Part shown: positions 16,867-26,148 of the stretch, piece after piece
Layout: each line of letters begins with the position of its first letter
Numbering within the stretch: the stretch's first letter is position 1
Assembly (NCBI RefSeq): GCF_052065415.1
Contig: NZ_JBQHUB010000007.1
Span: forward strand, 41,276 to 105,275
DNA from: Pseudoflavonifractor_A sp022772585
GTDB lineage: Bacteria > Bacillota > Clostridia > Oscillospirales > Oscillospiraceae
Direction of reading: 5' to 3'
DNA: 64,000 nucleotides
The notes under the pieces: generated by a model
The model's input: only the letters and a program-made list of their open reading frames with translations
Database searches by the model: none
Told to the model about the DNA's origin: nothing
Position numbers and translations under genes: made by a program

Positions 16867-18326
16867 CGCTCCGGCTCCCGTTTCTTATGGGCCGGACCTT
16901 TTGGGGCTGCCTGTTTCGTTTCCTGCTTCAAATGCTCCCGGATAGAAGGCCGTGGCTGGCGCAGCTCCTTGGAGCGGTCCTCGCTGGCCAGGATGGTGGC
17001 ATAGGTCCCAGGAAGTCCTTTCATGCCGGTAAAGGCCAGGCTGCGAAACGGCAAAAGGTTCATCAGCCGGTCATGGTCTTTGCTCCCGGCACGATTCAGA
17101 AACTCCGGGGAAATGCGGGCCATGTAATGGGTCCCGTGGGGGCTGTTCGGCACATCCGGTGCGCGCAGCTCCCGCAAAATCCGTTCCGCCTCTGCCTGGA
17201 TGTCCTCTGCTGTCAAGGGCTGGCGGCGCAGATATTCCTCGCGCACCAGATCAATGAAACCATTCAGCACGGCAGGGTGGCTGTTTACCGCATAGCCAAC
17301 CCGGACGGTATCAGAGTTGTAGTTGGGAATGGTCTTGGCCCATTCCTTGTTGCGGGGCGAATAGCGCCCATCCCAGTCCTGGAGCTGGACGGTGTTGGCA
17401 AGGACCAGCATCACCCGCTCCATACCGTAGGTCTCGATCACACCCCTGGCGGCATCGTGACTGAGATACATCCCGTCGAAGTGTTCCCGCACCGCCGCTT
17501 CAATGGCCTCCTTGCATTGGAGATTGGCGTTGAGAGATGCACGGTAGGCATCCAACTCATTGTGTTCTCTTGCATAAGATGCGGTATGAGAATAGATGGG
17601 AACAGAATCAATTTGAGGCTGGATGTTGAAAGAATCAGACGGCTCCTGCATAGTTGTTACTACTAATTTACCGTTGATTTGTGCAAACAACTCAGGTTTC
17701 ATAAAGTGCTCACTAAACTTTTCAACAAGTCTAGGTTCAAGTGCCGAAAAACGGTCCTCGCCCAAACCAACTACTAAAAAAGTCCCGGCCAGTACATCGT
17801 AGATTTGGCCGTCCTCATCTCTTAAAGTGCGATTCAAAGGTTTGCCGTTCAGTTTTCCTTCCTCGTCACAGATCAATGCCACCGGCTCGTGAAAAGGATA
17901 GATAGCCTGAATATCGCCGCCGACTTCTTTTTGAAGGGATTCCAAAGAGAAAGTAATTTCTTTGACATAGGGTTTTTTACCCGGCTCTACCACCAAAGCA
18001 TGGCCGGTCTGCGGCTCTTTCAGCTTGCACACATCATCGGCCCGGTTCTCAATGCTGTCCCGGATCACATCCATGTAGCCGGTCTCCAGCTTCTCGAAGT
18101 AATGGTACACATCAGCCAGCGGCGTGGGTGAATCCAGCAGCGCCTGGGCCTGGGCAGCGGTCAGCTCCAGTTCCTCCATCGCCATCACGATGTCCTCCTG
18201 GACGGTGTATTCGTAGGCGTGGTTCAGGACCTCTGCCGGGGGCTGGCTTTTCAGCCAGTCCCGGTATTTGTCCTGTTCAGCGGCCATCTTCTCATAGAGG
18301 GCCGTATTCAGATCGTTGGTATTCAT
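16863..18326 (-). CDS. DUF3846/DUF3849 ICE protein
   Basis: A 487-residue protein common in Tn1549/CTn-type elements, function unknown. An N-terminal helical region (about 1-110, DUF3848-like) is followed by a DUF3846-like segment (about 120-215, with EVGGDIQAIYPF) and a DUF3849-like region (from about 240, IYSHTASYAREHNELD). The C-terminal end is basic. The ATG at 18326 has AGGAGGTG about 7 nt upstream and comes 1 bp after the stop of the giant gene. It may act with the neighbouring SNF2/methylase protein in DNA handling during transfer, but this is a guess from position. Confidence 0.75.
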   Translation of the reverse strand: MNTNDLNTALYEKMAAEQDKYRDWLKSQPPAEVLNHAYEYTVQEDIVMAMEELELTAAQAQALLDSPTPLADVYHYFEKLETGYMDVIRDSIENRADDVCKLKEPQTGHALVVEPGKKPYVKEITFSLESLQKEVGGDIQAIYPFHEPVALICDEEGKLNGKPLNRTLRDEDGQIYDVLAGTFLVVGLGEDRFSALEPRLVEKFSEHFMKPELFAQINGKLVVTTMQEPSDSFNIQPQIDSVPIYSHTASYAREHNELDAYRASLNANLQCKEAIEAAVREHFDGMYLSHDAARGVIETYGMERVMLVLANTVQLQDWDGRYSPRNKEWAKTIPNYNSDTVRVGYAVNSHPAVLNGFIDLVREEYLRRQPLTAEDIQAEAERILRELRAPDVPNSPHGTHYMARISPEFLNRAGSKDHDRLMNLLPFRSLAFTGMKGLPGTYATILASEDRSKELRQPRPSIREHLKQETKQAAPKGPAHKKREPER

Positions 18327-18327
18327 G

Positions 18328-21300
18328 TTATCGCACCTCCTCATGCTGTTTCGGTTTCTTTTCGGGGCTGCGGGGCGGCACCGGACGCTTCAAGCTGTCC
18401 AGCACCGAGGGCCGTGCGCTCTTGGCGATCACAGACTCCGGCTGGGAACGGCCCCTGCCGTCCAGGTTCAGAAGGGTGTCCAGTTCCACCAGACGGGCGG
18501 ACTTTACTCGCAGATCATCCTCATAGGGAAAAGGCTTGCCTACTTCCTCTTTGGCGGCGCCCTGCTGCTGGTACAGATTGTCCAGCTGGGCCTTGGTCGC
18601 CTCTAGGCGCTGGGACATCTGTGCCAGGGCATTGTCGATACGGGTCAGATTGCCGCGTGGGTCTGTGCCGAGGCTTGCCCGGTGGGTCATCTGGCCTTTC
18701 AGCAGGAGCGTATATTCCTGTCTCCATGCGTCAAATGTCACCGACATTGCGAAGCCACGGTAGCTGCCGATCTGCACTGGCTCGGAGCCTTTGACCTCTT
18801 TGCAGGCGTCCAACAAGGCTGCACCGGCGTTCTCTTTGTCCGTCAGGGTATCGCCCCGGATTTCCATACCGGCAAAGCCGTCCTCCGGGTGAGGGTGGGC
18901 AGCCAGGGTCTCCAGGTCTGCCTCAAACCCCTGGATATAACCCTTGTGCTTTTCGATTTCCTCCGGGAAGTATTTCAGCAGCTGGTCCTCCAGACGGTAC
19001 TGCTTGCTCTGGTGGTCGGCTTTCATCAGCTTCAGCTTGGAGACCTCCACATCCAAGTCCATGCGTTCCTTAATACGGGGGTCTCCGGCGCACAGGGCCT
19101 TGATTTCGGCAAAGGACAGCGCCGTTTCGTCCACATCGTCGCAGCTTCTCACCGGCGATTTGGAAGTCATAATCTGGCTGATGAATTTCTGCTTGTTCTC
19201 CACCGTCTGCCACAAATAAGCGTCAAAGGTTCCCTCAGTCACATAGCGGTACACATGAACCAGGGGATTTTGGTTGCCCTGACGCTCGATACGGCCTTTG
19301 CGCTGTGCAAGGTCTCCCGGCCGCCACGGGCAGTCCAGGTCATGGAGCGCCACAAGCCGGTCCTGCACATTGGTGCCAGCGCCCATCTTGGCGGTGCTGC
19401 CCAGAAGAACGCGCACCTGTCCAGTGCGGACCTTGGCGAACAGCTCTTTTTTCCTGACTTCGGTGTTGGCCTCATGGATAAAGGCAATCTGATCGGCGGG
19501 CATTCCCTGGGCGATGAGCTTCTGCCGGATGTCCTCGTAGATGGTAAAGACCGGCTCCGGTTCGTCCAACGGCACCGCCTGCTCCAGCGCATGAAGCGTG
19601 GGATTGTCCAGCGCCTTGGCTACCTTTTTGGAGGGCGTGGCCTGGGGCGTGGAAATATCGCAGAACACCAGCTGGGTCAGCTTGTCAGCCTCGCCGTCCC
19701 GCCAGATCTGCACGATGTTTGCGACACATTGGTTGACCTTGGTGCCAGGTTCGTCCGGCAGCGCCTGATTGATAATGCGCTGGTCCAGGCCCAGTTTGCG
19801 GCCATCGCTGGTGATCTTGAGCATATTGTCCTGGGAAGGGTCCACCGTGCCGCTGTGTACCAGAGAGGCCCGCTCAGAGAGTACCTTCACCATTTCCTGC
19901 TGCTGCTCGGTGGGCTGTGCCACAATGTTGTGGTATTCCACCTCCGGCGTGGGCAGGTGGAGCTGATCGGCGGTCTTGATGTCCGCCACTTCACGGAACA
20001 GGTTTATCAGCTCCGGGAGATTGAAAAACTTGGAGAAGCGGGTGCGTGCCCGGTAGCCGGTGCCTTCCGGTGCCAGTTCCAGGGCTGTGACGGTTTCTCC
20101 GAAACGGCTGGCCCAGCAGTCGAAGTGGGTCATGCTCAATTCCTGCAAGCGGTCATATTGGAGGTATCTTTGCATGGTGTAAAGCTCGGTCATAGAGTTG
20201 CTGACCGGGGTGCCGGTGGCAAAGATAACACCCCGGCTGCCGGTGATCTCGTCCATGTAGCGGCACTTGGCGAACATATCGCTGGACTTTTGGGCGTCGC
20301 TGGTGGAGAGGCCCGCCACATTCCGCATCTTAGTGTATAAAAACAGGTTCTTGTAGTTGTGTGCCTCGTCCACAAACAGCCGATCCACACCCAGCTGCTC
20401 GAAAGTCACCACATCGTCCTTGCGGCCCTCGGCCTGGAGCTTTTCCAGTCTGGCCTCCAGGGATTTCTTGGTGCGTTCCAGCTGCTTGACCGTGAAACGC
20501 TCACCGCCGCTGTACTTCACCTCGGCAATGCCCTCAGTGATCTCGTCAATCTGCTCCTGAAGGAGCCGTTCCTGGCGCTCCCGGCTGATGGGGATTTTTT
20601 CAAACTGCGAGTGGCCGATGATAACGGCATCGTAGTCGCCGGTGGCAATCCGGGCGCAAAACTTCTTGCGGTTATGGGTTTCAAAGTCTTTCTTGGTCGT
20701 GACCAGGATTTTTGCAGAGGGATAAAGCCGCAGAAACTCTGATGCCCACTGTTCTGTCAGGTGGTTCGGCACCACAAAGAGGGACTTCTGGCACAGCCCC
20801 AGGCGCTTGGCCTCCATCGCAGCGGCCACCATTTCAAAAGTCTTGCCCGCGCCCACCTCGTGTGCCAGCAGCGTGTTACCGCCATAGAGGATATGGGCGA
20901 TAGCCCCCAGCTGGTGATCCCGCAAGGTAATAGCCGGGTTCATGCCTCCAAAGGTGATGTGAGACCCGTCGTATTCACGGGGCCGGGTGGAGTTCATTTC
21001 CTCGTTGTACTGGCGCACCAGCGTCTGGCGGCGCTCCGGGTCTCTCCAAATCCAGTCCTTGAACGCATCCCGGATGGCCTGCTGCTTTTGGGCGGCCAGG
21101 GTGGTATCCCTGGCGTTCAACACCCGGCGTTCCCTGCCGTCTGCGTCCTCCACGGTGTCATAGATACGGACATCCCGTAAATTCAACGCATCTTCCAGAA
21201 GCCGGTAGGCGTTGGCACGGCTGGTGCCGTAGGTGGTGTAGGCCGCAACATCTTTTTCGGATACAGAGCTTTTGCCCGTGACCTGCCATTCGGCGGTATA

Positions 21301-24300
21301 GGAGGCGTAATTGACCTGAATGGCGCGCTGGAGGTAGTATGGGGTGTTGAAGGTCTCATACATGAATTGCTGGATGTACTCCTTGTCAATCCAGGTAGCG
21401 CCCAGGCGCACCTCAATCTCCGAAGCGTCCAGGTCTTTGGGCTGGGCAGCGGTAAGGGCCTCCACATTGATGGCAAAGGTCGGGTCCTGCTGTGCGGCCC
21501 GCTGCGCCTGCCGCAGCTTGCGCCGTACATTGCCGGACATGTATTCGTCGGCGGTCACATAGGTAGGCCGTTCTCCCTCCGGCACCGGCCCAGGCAGACG
21601 GAAGATTACGCCTTGCAGCTCGGCGGCCAGCTCGTCGCAGGTCTTGCCGGTGAGCTGTTCCATGTACTCCATGTCCACACGGGCCTTCTCCGCGATGGAT
21701 ACGGCCAGGGCTTCGCTGGCGGTGTCCACAGAAGTCACCGCCTCATGGGGCTTGATGGTCCGTTTTGTGAACATATCCGCCTTGCGCTCCAGCTTGCCGT
21801 CCTCGTCCACAATCTCCAGCGAACAGAGCAGATAATAGCTGGAATCGTCAGCAAAGGCCAGCCGGTTCGCCCGGTCATTGATAAGGCCGTACTTGGCGGA
21901 AAAATCATCATAGAGCCGATTCAGCTCCGCCTGCTTCTCCCGGATGTCGCTGTCCGGTGTGGCGGCGTCCATCTGCAAGTCGATCAGCTCCTGGACACAA
22001 TCCCGCAGCCCTACCATGCCTTTGACACGGGCCTCGGCGGTGGCGTTGAGATCAGGGCGCACCATGCGGCTGTTTTCCCGGAAATACACAGCGCCGTCTA
22101 CTACGGTGTAAGAGTAGTTTTTCACATTGGGATCAGCGGGAATGGAGGTGTCGACGGCTTCGCCCTCGCCCAGCTCCGGCAGCTCAGCCTCCTGGTAGGT
22201 GCCGCGAATGTACTTCACAGCATCGTGTAGCTGATCGGCCAGCTCCAGGCCCTCGATGGGGTTCACGGTGTAGTCCATGCCGTGTGCGGTGCTTTCCGGT
22301 TCTTGTCTGCCCAGCACCATTTCCGGGTGGTCCAGGAAATAGCGGTTGATGGCAAAGCCGTCCTCGGTCTGTCCGGTCTGCGTCCACTCCGGCACGATGT
22401 CCAGCGGACGGTCCCGCTTTTGCAGGAAGATGATGTCCGATACAACCTCGGTCCCCGCATTGGCCTTAAACGCATTGTTGGGCAGACGGATGGCCCCCAG
22501 CAGCTCGGCGCGCTGGGCCAGATACCGGCGCACAGTAGAATCCTTGGCGTCCATCGTGTAGCGGCTGGTGACAAAAGCCACCACGCCGCCGGGACGCACC
22601 TGGTCCAGCGCCTTGGCGAAAAAGTAGTTGTGAATGTTGAAATTCAGCTTGTCGTAGGCTTTGTCCCGAACCTGATACTGGCCGAACGGTACATTGCCGA
22701 TGGCAAGGTCATAGAAATCACGTCTGTCGGTGGTCTCAAATCCCGCCACAGTGATGTCAGCCTTGGGATAGAGCTGCTGGGCAATCCGCCCGCTGATGGA
22801 ATCCAGCTCCACGCCATACAGACGGCTGTTTCTCATTTCCTCCGGCAGCATACCGAAGAAGTTGCCCACGCCGCAGGACGGCTCCAGAATGTTGCCGGTC
22901 TCAAACCGCATGCGGCCCACAGCCTCATAGATGGCGCGGATCACCGTGGGGCTTGTGTAGTGGGCGTTGAGGGTGGACCCTCTGGCGGCGGCGTATTCCT
23001 CCGGGGTCAACAGCTCCTTCAGCTGGGCATATTCCTTGCTCCAGCTTTCCTTGTCAGGGTCAAAAGCATCCGCCAACCCGCCCCATCCCACATACCGGGA
23101 GAGGACTTGCTGTTGTTCCGGCGTTGCCTGCCCGGTGGTTTCCTCCAGGTATTTCAGCAACTTGATTGCCTCGACATTGGCCTGGAACTTGGCTTTGGGG
23201 CCGCCTTCGCCCAGGTGATCGTCAGTGATACGGAAATTCTCGGCGGTGCGACGCAGATTAGCCTTGTATTCCTCATAAGAGGCTTCCTCGGCAGCTTTGA
23301 CATTGGGGAAGGTCTGCCACCCGCCGTTGACCTGGATGGAAATGGGATGTTCGTCCAGCACTTCATCCTGGGCCTTATCCGGCTCGACGGGGGCAGGCGG
23401 CTCCGGCTCATTGGCCCGCAGGGTCTGAACCACCACATCATAGGGCAGATGGTTCTTGTCGCCCGGATAGACGGCCACAGTCTCGGTGTGATAAGCCGGG
23501 GTTTCGACAGACGGTTCGGGGCGTTCCTGTCCGGCGGCTTCCTCCGCTGCAATTCGCTGGGCATCGGCCATGACCTGCTGAACAAAGGGGTCGTTATCCA
23601 GCTTTTCCGGGTCCACCACATGCCCGTCCACAATGCCGCGCTGGGCCAGGGCCTCCCGGATGGCGATGGGGTCAACATCGTCCAGATTGTCCTGCTCGAC
23701 CTGGGTGTAGAAACGCTCCTCCTTAATGAGTTGGGCGATCCGGCGCTGCACCTTGGGCCAGGGCAGCATCGTTCCTTCGGGGCTTTCCGGTCGGACTGCA
23801 AACGGGGTTTTACCGTCGCCGCCGTCAAACTCATGGGCCAGCCACGCAGCGGTGTCTTTCTCCCGCGCATGGTCTTTCATGTAGCGGACAACGGCGTGTT
23901 TGCTTTCGATTTTACCGTTCCAGTCCTGGATAGCCCGGTCAATGTCATTGTCAGAGAGCGGGCGCAGCAGCTCATGGAGCTTGGGATAGGTTTCGTCTGC
24001 CACTTCACGGTGCAGCCACTGGCGAAATTCCGGCACATCAGAGAATAGGCGGATCAGCTCTATATCGTGGGAATCAAGAATGGCGCGGCGCACAGCAGCA
24101 TTACACTCGATCATCGCGTTTTCATAATCACTGTGACCGCAGGCGTTTCGGTATCTGACATCCTGGGTAACAACCTCCAACACGATTGGCTTGTATTGCG
24201 CATATAGCTCCCGGAGGGTGGCGGCTTGGATGGCTTCTTCGTCCCGGAATGCCCGGAACCCATCAGCACCGTACTCTGCTTCGTGGTCGTTGATGTCCTG

Positions 24301-25854
24301 CTCGGCCTCATGGTCGATAGAGAGGACAGAATACTCCCGGCGCTGGGCGCTGCCCTTCAAGGCGGCGGAGACTGTCACATCATGCTTGGCCCGGAGCTGT
24401 TCCAAGTACTGCTCCAGCCGGTTTGCCGGGAACCCGCACATCTCTACACGGCCACCGCCAGGGATAGCACGTGAGACCAGTTGCAGCCCCAGCTCTGGCG
24501 CGGCTTCTTTGGCATCCTCGCCGTACAGCTCGAAGAAATCACCCATCTGATACAGGACCATATCATCCGGGTGGCGCTCCTTGACGCCGTTGTATTCCCA
24601 CATAGTCGGGTCCGGGTCCAGCTGCGGCTGTTCCTGGGCAAAAGAAAAAGCAGAGGATGTTTTCACATTCTCTGCTTCATTTATTCTTTGGATTTGTTCA
24701 GCTTCGGAGAGGAACAGGTTTAGGGTCAGCTGTTGATTAGCTCCGCCATCAGAATCTCCTCCGCCTGGGCCTTGCAGGTATTCATCAGGCCCACCCAGCG
24801 CATCGGATCGAGGGCTTTCAGCTCCTCCGTCGCGCCCGCCGACTCCGCCAGCCGGGGCATCATCTGCTCCAGACGGCTGTTCGCCGTCTCGTCGATCTCG
24901 ATGAGGTGCGGGTACAGCTTCTCGGTCAGCAGCAGCTGGTTGTAGATCAGGGGCCGGTGTTCCTTCAGGTACGCTTTCCGCATCCTGCCGTACTTGCCCA
25001 GGGGCTTCTCCGGCTGTTCGCTCAGGCTCAGGTCGGGAACCAGGTAATCGCCGTTCCTCGTGTAAGTCAGGTTGTTCTCCATGTGTAACGCTCCTTTCCG
25101 CGAGTTGCTCACGCTCATAATGTTGGACGGTGACGCCGATCTGCCGCAGCACCTGCTGGTTGATCTGGCTGACCGCCGCTCCCAACGCCCCAACCGTGGC
25201 CGGGGTATTGAAATCGAAAATCGGCATGAAGTCCTCATGCTGGAAATATTGTTCCGTATCCAGCCCACAGCGGGACATCAGGGCATAGGCGATGCTGACG
25301 GTGGCGGCGGACTTAAATTGGACTTCGATGTTGTAATCATCGTACTCCGCGAGGAACGAACCGTCAACGATGTAGCGGAAGTCCTGCTGATGCTCGTCCC
25401 AATACTCACTGGCCAGTTTTCCGGCCACATCGGTGAGCTGCTGGGCAAGATCGTCACCAGCAACGCCGTAGTTGCGCTCCAGCATGGCCGACACAGGCCC
25501 GATGTGCTGTTCCTCCAGCTGCCACAGCCAGGGGGATCGGGAATGCTCACGGGTGCCGGTATCGGAAATATCGAACACGTAGCGCAGCCGAGGCCTGTCG
25601 CCGGAATCGTCCACCAGGGCGATCCCCTTGGAGCCACGGCGCACATACCGGCCCATTTTCTCGTTCCACAGGTCGTACTCGGCGCAGGCGGTGGCATCCG
25701 GGCGCTGGGCGTAAATCATCATCTGTTCATGGAACGGATATTTGTAGAGGCGGGCGGCGGTAGTAAGAAAGGCCGTCCATTCCTTCCAGCTGCCCACAAG
25801 CCGGGTCGATACCTGTTCGGCCATCTGCCGGTAAGATTCAGCTTTGGATGGCAT
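18328..25854 (-). CDS. Giant ICE protein: ArdC-like, N6-methylase-like and SNF2 helicase domains
   Basis: A 2508-residue protein typical of Tn1549-type ICEs. Domains in order: an ArdC-like N terminus (about 5-110, MIYAQRPDAT); a Pro/Arg/Gly-rich linker (258-376) that is double-coding with tnpV; a MutS domain-I-like piece (about 425-500, YQMGDFFELYG); an N6-adenine methylase-like fold with ILEPSCGVGNFF (about 988) and NVPF (about 1052) where active enzymes have NPPF/Y; and a SNF2 helicase with LAHEVGAGKT (about 1663), VDEAHNYKN (about 1826) and RKGRIERQGN (about 2181). A coiled-coil C terminus follows. It is probably a translocase protecting or remodelling element DNA in the recipient. The ATG at 25854 has GGGAGGA upstream. 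Confidence 0.88.
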   Translation of the reverse strand: MPSKAESYRQMAEQVSTRLVGSWKEWTAFLTTAARLYKYPFHEQMMIYAQRPDATACAEYDLWNEKMGRYVRRGSKGIALVDDSGDRPRLRYVFDISDTGTREHSRSPWLWQLEEQHIGPVSAMLERNYGVAGDDLAQQLTDVAGKLASEYWDEHQQDFRYIVDGSFLAEYDDYNIEVQFKSAATVSIAYALMSRCGLDTEQYFQHEDFMPIFDFNTPATVGALGAAVSQINQQVLRQIGVTVQHYEREQLAERSVTHGEQPDLHEERRLPGSRPEPERTAGEAPGQVRQDAESVPEGTPAPDLQPAAADREAVPAPHRDRRDGEQPSGADDAPAGGVGGRDGGAESPRSDALGGPDEYLQGPGGGDSDGGANQQLTLNLFLSEAEQIQRINEAENVKTSSAFSFAQEQPQLDPDPTMWEYNGVKERHPDDMVLYQMGDFFELYGEDAKEAAPELGLQLVSRAIPGGGRVEMCGFPANRLEQYLEQLRAKHDVTVSAALKGSAQRREYSVLSIDHEAEQDINDHEAEYGADGFRAFRDEEAIQAATLRELYAQYKPIVLEVVTQDVRYRNACGHSDYENAMIECNAAVRRAILDSHDIELIRLFSDVPEFRQWLHREVADETYPKLHELLRPLSDNDIDRAIQDWNGKIESKHAVVRYMKDHAREKDTAAWLAHEFDGGDGKTPFAVRPESPEGTMLPWPKVQRRIAQLIKEERFYTQVEQDNLDDVDPIAIREALAQRGIVDGHVVDPEKLDNDPFVQQVMADAQRIAAEEAAGQERPEPSVETPAYHTETVAVYPGDKNHLPYDVVVQTLRANEPEPPAPVEPDKAQDEVLDEHPISIQVNGGWQTFPNVKAAEEASYEEYKANLRRTAENFRITDDHLGEGGPKAKFQANVEAIKLLKYLEETTGQATPEQQQVLSRYVGWGGLADAFDPDKESWSKEYAQLKELLTPEEYAAARGSTLNAHYTSPTVIRAIYEAVGRMRFETGNILEPSCGVGNFFGMLPEEMRNSRLYGVELDSISGRIAQQLYPKADITVAGFETTDRRDFYDLAIGNVPFGQYQVRDKAYDKLNFNIHNYFFAKALDQVRPGGVVAFVTSRYTMDAKDSTVRRYLAQRAELLGAIRLPNNAFKANAGTEVVSDIIFLQKRDRPLDIVPEWTQTGQTEDGFAINRYFLDHPEMVLGRQEPESTAHGMDYTVNPIEGLELADQLHDAVKYIRGTYQEAELPELGEGEAVDTSIPADPNVKNYSYTVVDGAVYFRENSRMVRPDLNATAEARVKGMVGLRDCVQELIDLQMDAATPDSDIREKQAELNRLYDDFSAKYGLINDRANRLAFADDSSYYLLCSLEIVDEDGKLERKADMFTKRTIKPHEAVTSVDTASEALAVSIAEKARVDMEYMEQLTGKTCDELAAELQGVIFRLPGPVPEGERPTYVTADEYMSGNVRRKLRQAQRAAQQDPTFAINVEALTAAQPKDLDASEIEVRLGATWIDKEYIQQFMYETFNTPYYLQRAIQVNYASYTAEWQVTGKSSVSEKDVAAYTTYGTSRANAYRLLEDALNLRDVRIYDTVEDADGRERRVLNARDTTLAAQKQQAIRDAFKDWIWRDPERRQTLVRQYNEEMNSTRPREYDGSHITFGGMNPAITLRDHQLGAIAHILYGGNTLLAHEVGAGKTFEMVAAAMEAKRLGLCQKSLFVVPNHLTEQWASEFLRLYPSAKILVTTKKDFETHNRKKFCARIATGDYDAVIIGHSQFEKIPISRERQERLLQEQIDEITEGIAEVKYSGGERFTVKQLERTKKSLEARLEKLQAEGRKDDVVTFEQLGVDRLFVDEAHNYKNLFLYTKMRNVAGLSTSDAQKSSDMFAKCRYMDEITGSRGVIFATGTPVSNSMTELYTMQRYLQYDRLQELSMTHFDCWASRFGETVTALELAPEGTGYRARTRFSKFFNLPELINLFREVADIKTADQLHLPTPEVEYHNIVAQPTEQQQEMVKVLSERASLVHSGTVDPSQDNMLKITSDGRKLGLDQRIINQALPDEPGTKVNQCVANIVQIWRDGEADKLTQLVFCDISTPQATPSKKVAKALDNPTLHALEQAVPLDEPEPVFTIYEDIRQKLIAQGMPADQIAFIHEANTEVRKKELFAKVRTGQVRVLLGSTAKMGAGTNVQDRLVALHDLDCPWRPGDLAQRKGRIERQGNQNPLVHVYRYVTEGTFDAYLWQTVENKQKFISQIMTSKSPVRSCDDVDETALSFAEIKALCAGDPRIKERMDLDVEVSKLKLMKADHQSKQYRLEDQLLKYFPEEIEKHKGYIQGFEADLETLAAHPHPEDGFAGMEIRGDTLTDKENAGAALLDACKEVKGSEPVQIGSYRGFAMSVTFDAWRQEYTLLLKGQMTHRASLGTDPRGNLTRIDNALAQMSQRLEATKAQLDNLYQQQGAAKEEVGKPFPYEDDLRVKSARLVELDTLLNLDGRGRSQPESVIAKSARPSVLDSLKRPVPPRSPEKKPKQHEEVR
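24726..25082 (-). CDS. tnpV: TnpV-family protein overprinted within the giant gene
   Basis: A 118-residue TnpV-like protein (TYTRNGDYLVPDLSL..., KPLGKYGRMRKAYLKEHRP, ...MRWVGLMN). It lies wholly inside the giant gene, on the same strand but in another frame. It has its own AAGGAG 8 nt before the ATG, and its TGA falls within CAGCTGACC of the host frame. Its composition is that of a folded protein, whereas the host frame here is Pro/Arg/Gly/Ala-rich low complexity. TnpV proteins are carried by clostridial transposons; their function is not established. Both frames are open for the full length, so real double coding is likely. Confidence 0.7.
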   Translation of the reverse strand: MENNLTYTRNGDYLVPDLSLSEQPEKPLGKYGRMRKAYLKEHRPLIYNQLLLTEKLYPHLIEIDETANSRLEQMMPRLAESAGATEELKALDPMRWVGLMNTCKAQAEEILMAELINS

Positions 25855-25878
25855 GGTTTTCTGTCCTCCCTTCATGTT

Positions 25879-25912
25879 AAATAGAAACGGGGCGGCACAT
25901 CAGGCCGCCCCG
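25879..25912 (-). terminator. Hairpin before the giant gene (attenuator or partial terminator)
   Basis: A perfect 9-bp stem CGGGGCGGC (25888-25896) pairs with 25904-25912 around a 7-nt loop, followed on the minus strand by TTTCTATTT. It lies between the TTRAP gene and the giant gene and could lower expression of the latter. Confidence 0.55.
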
Positions 25913-25931
25913 CTGGGTCTTGGTGTGGTTC

Positions 25932-26147
25932 TTACTCGTCGAAATCCGGGTACAGCTCCAACTCGGCAAACTCGGCGTCGCTCATGGCCTGGAGCTTACC
26001 CAGAGCGCTGTCGGTCAGCTCCCGCAGCTCGGCTTCCTCCGGCGAAAGCTCACCGCGCATCTCCGTCAGGGCGTCGATCAGCCCGGTACGGCTGCCGGTG
26101 TTGTAGATACAAAGCAGGTTCGTTTCCTCAAAAGTGAAGTTTTCCAT
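25932..26147 (-). CDS. TTRAP-type transposon-transfer assisting protein
   Basis: A 71-residue acidic protein beginning MENFTFEETNLLCIYN, the form of the small 'transposon-transfer assisting' family of ICEs. It is all helical with no catalytic motif. It is encoded 1 bp after the CHC2-ArdC gene and upstream of the hairpin. Its name comes from genetic context in the literature; a molecular function is not known. Confidence 0.75.
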   Translation of the reverse strand: MENFTFEETNLLCIYNTGSRTGLIDALTEMRGELSPEEAELRELTDSALGKLQAMSDAEFAELELYPDFDE

Positions 26148-26148
26148 T

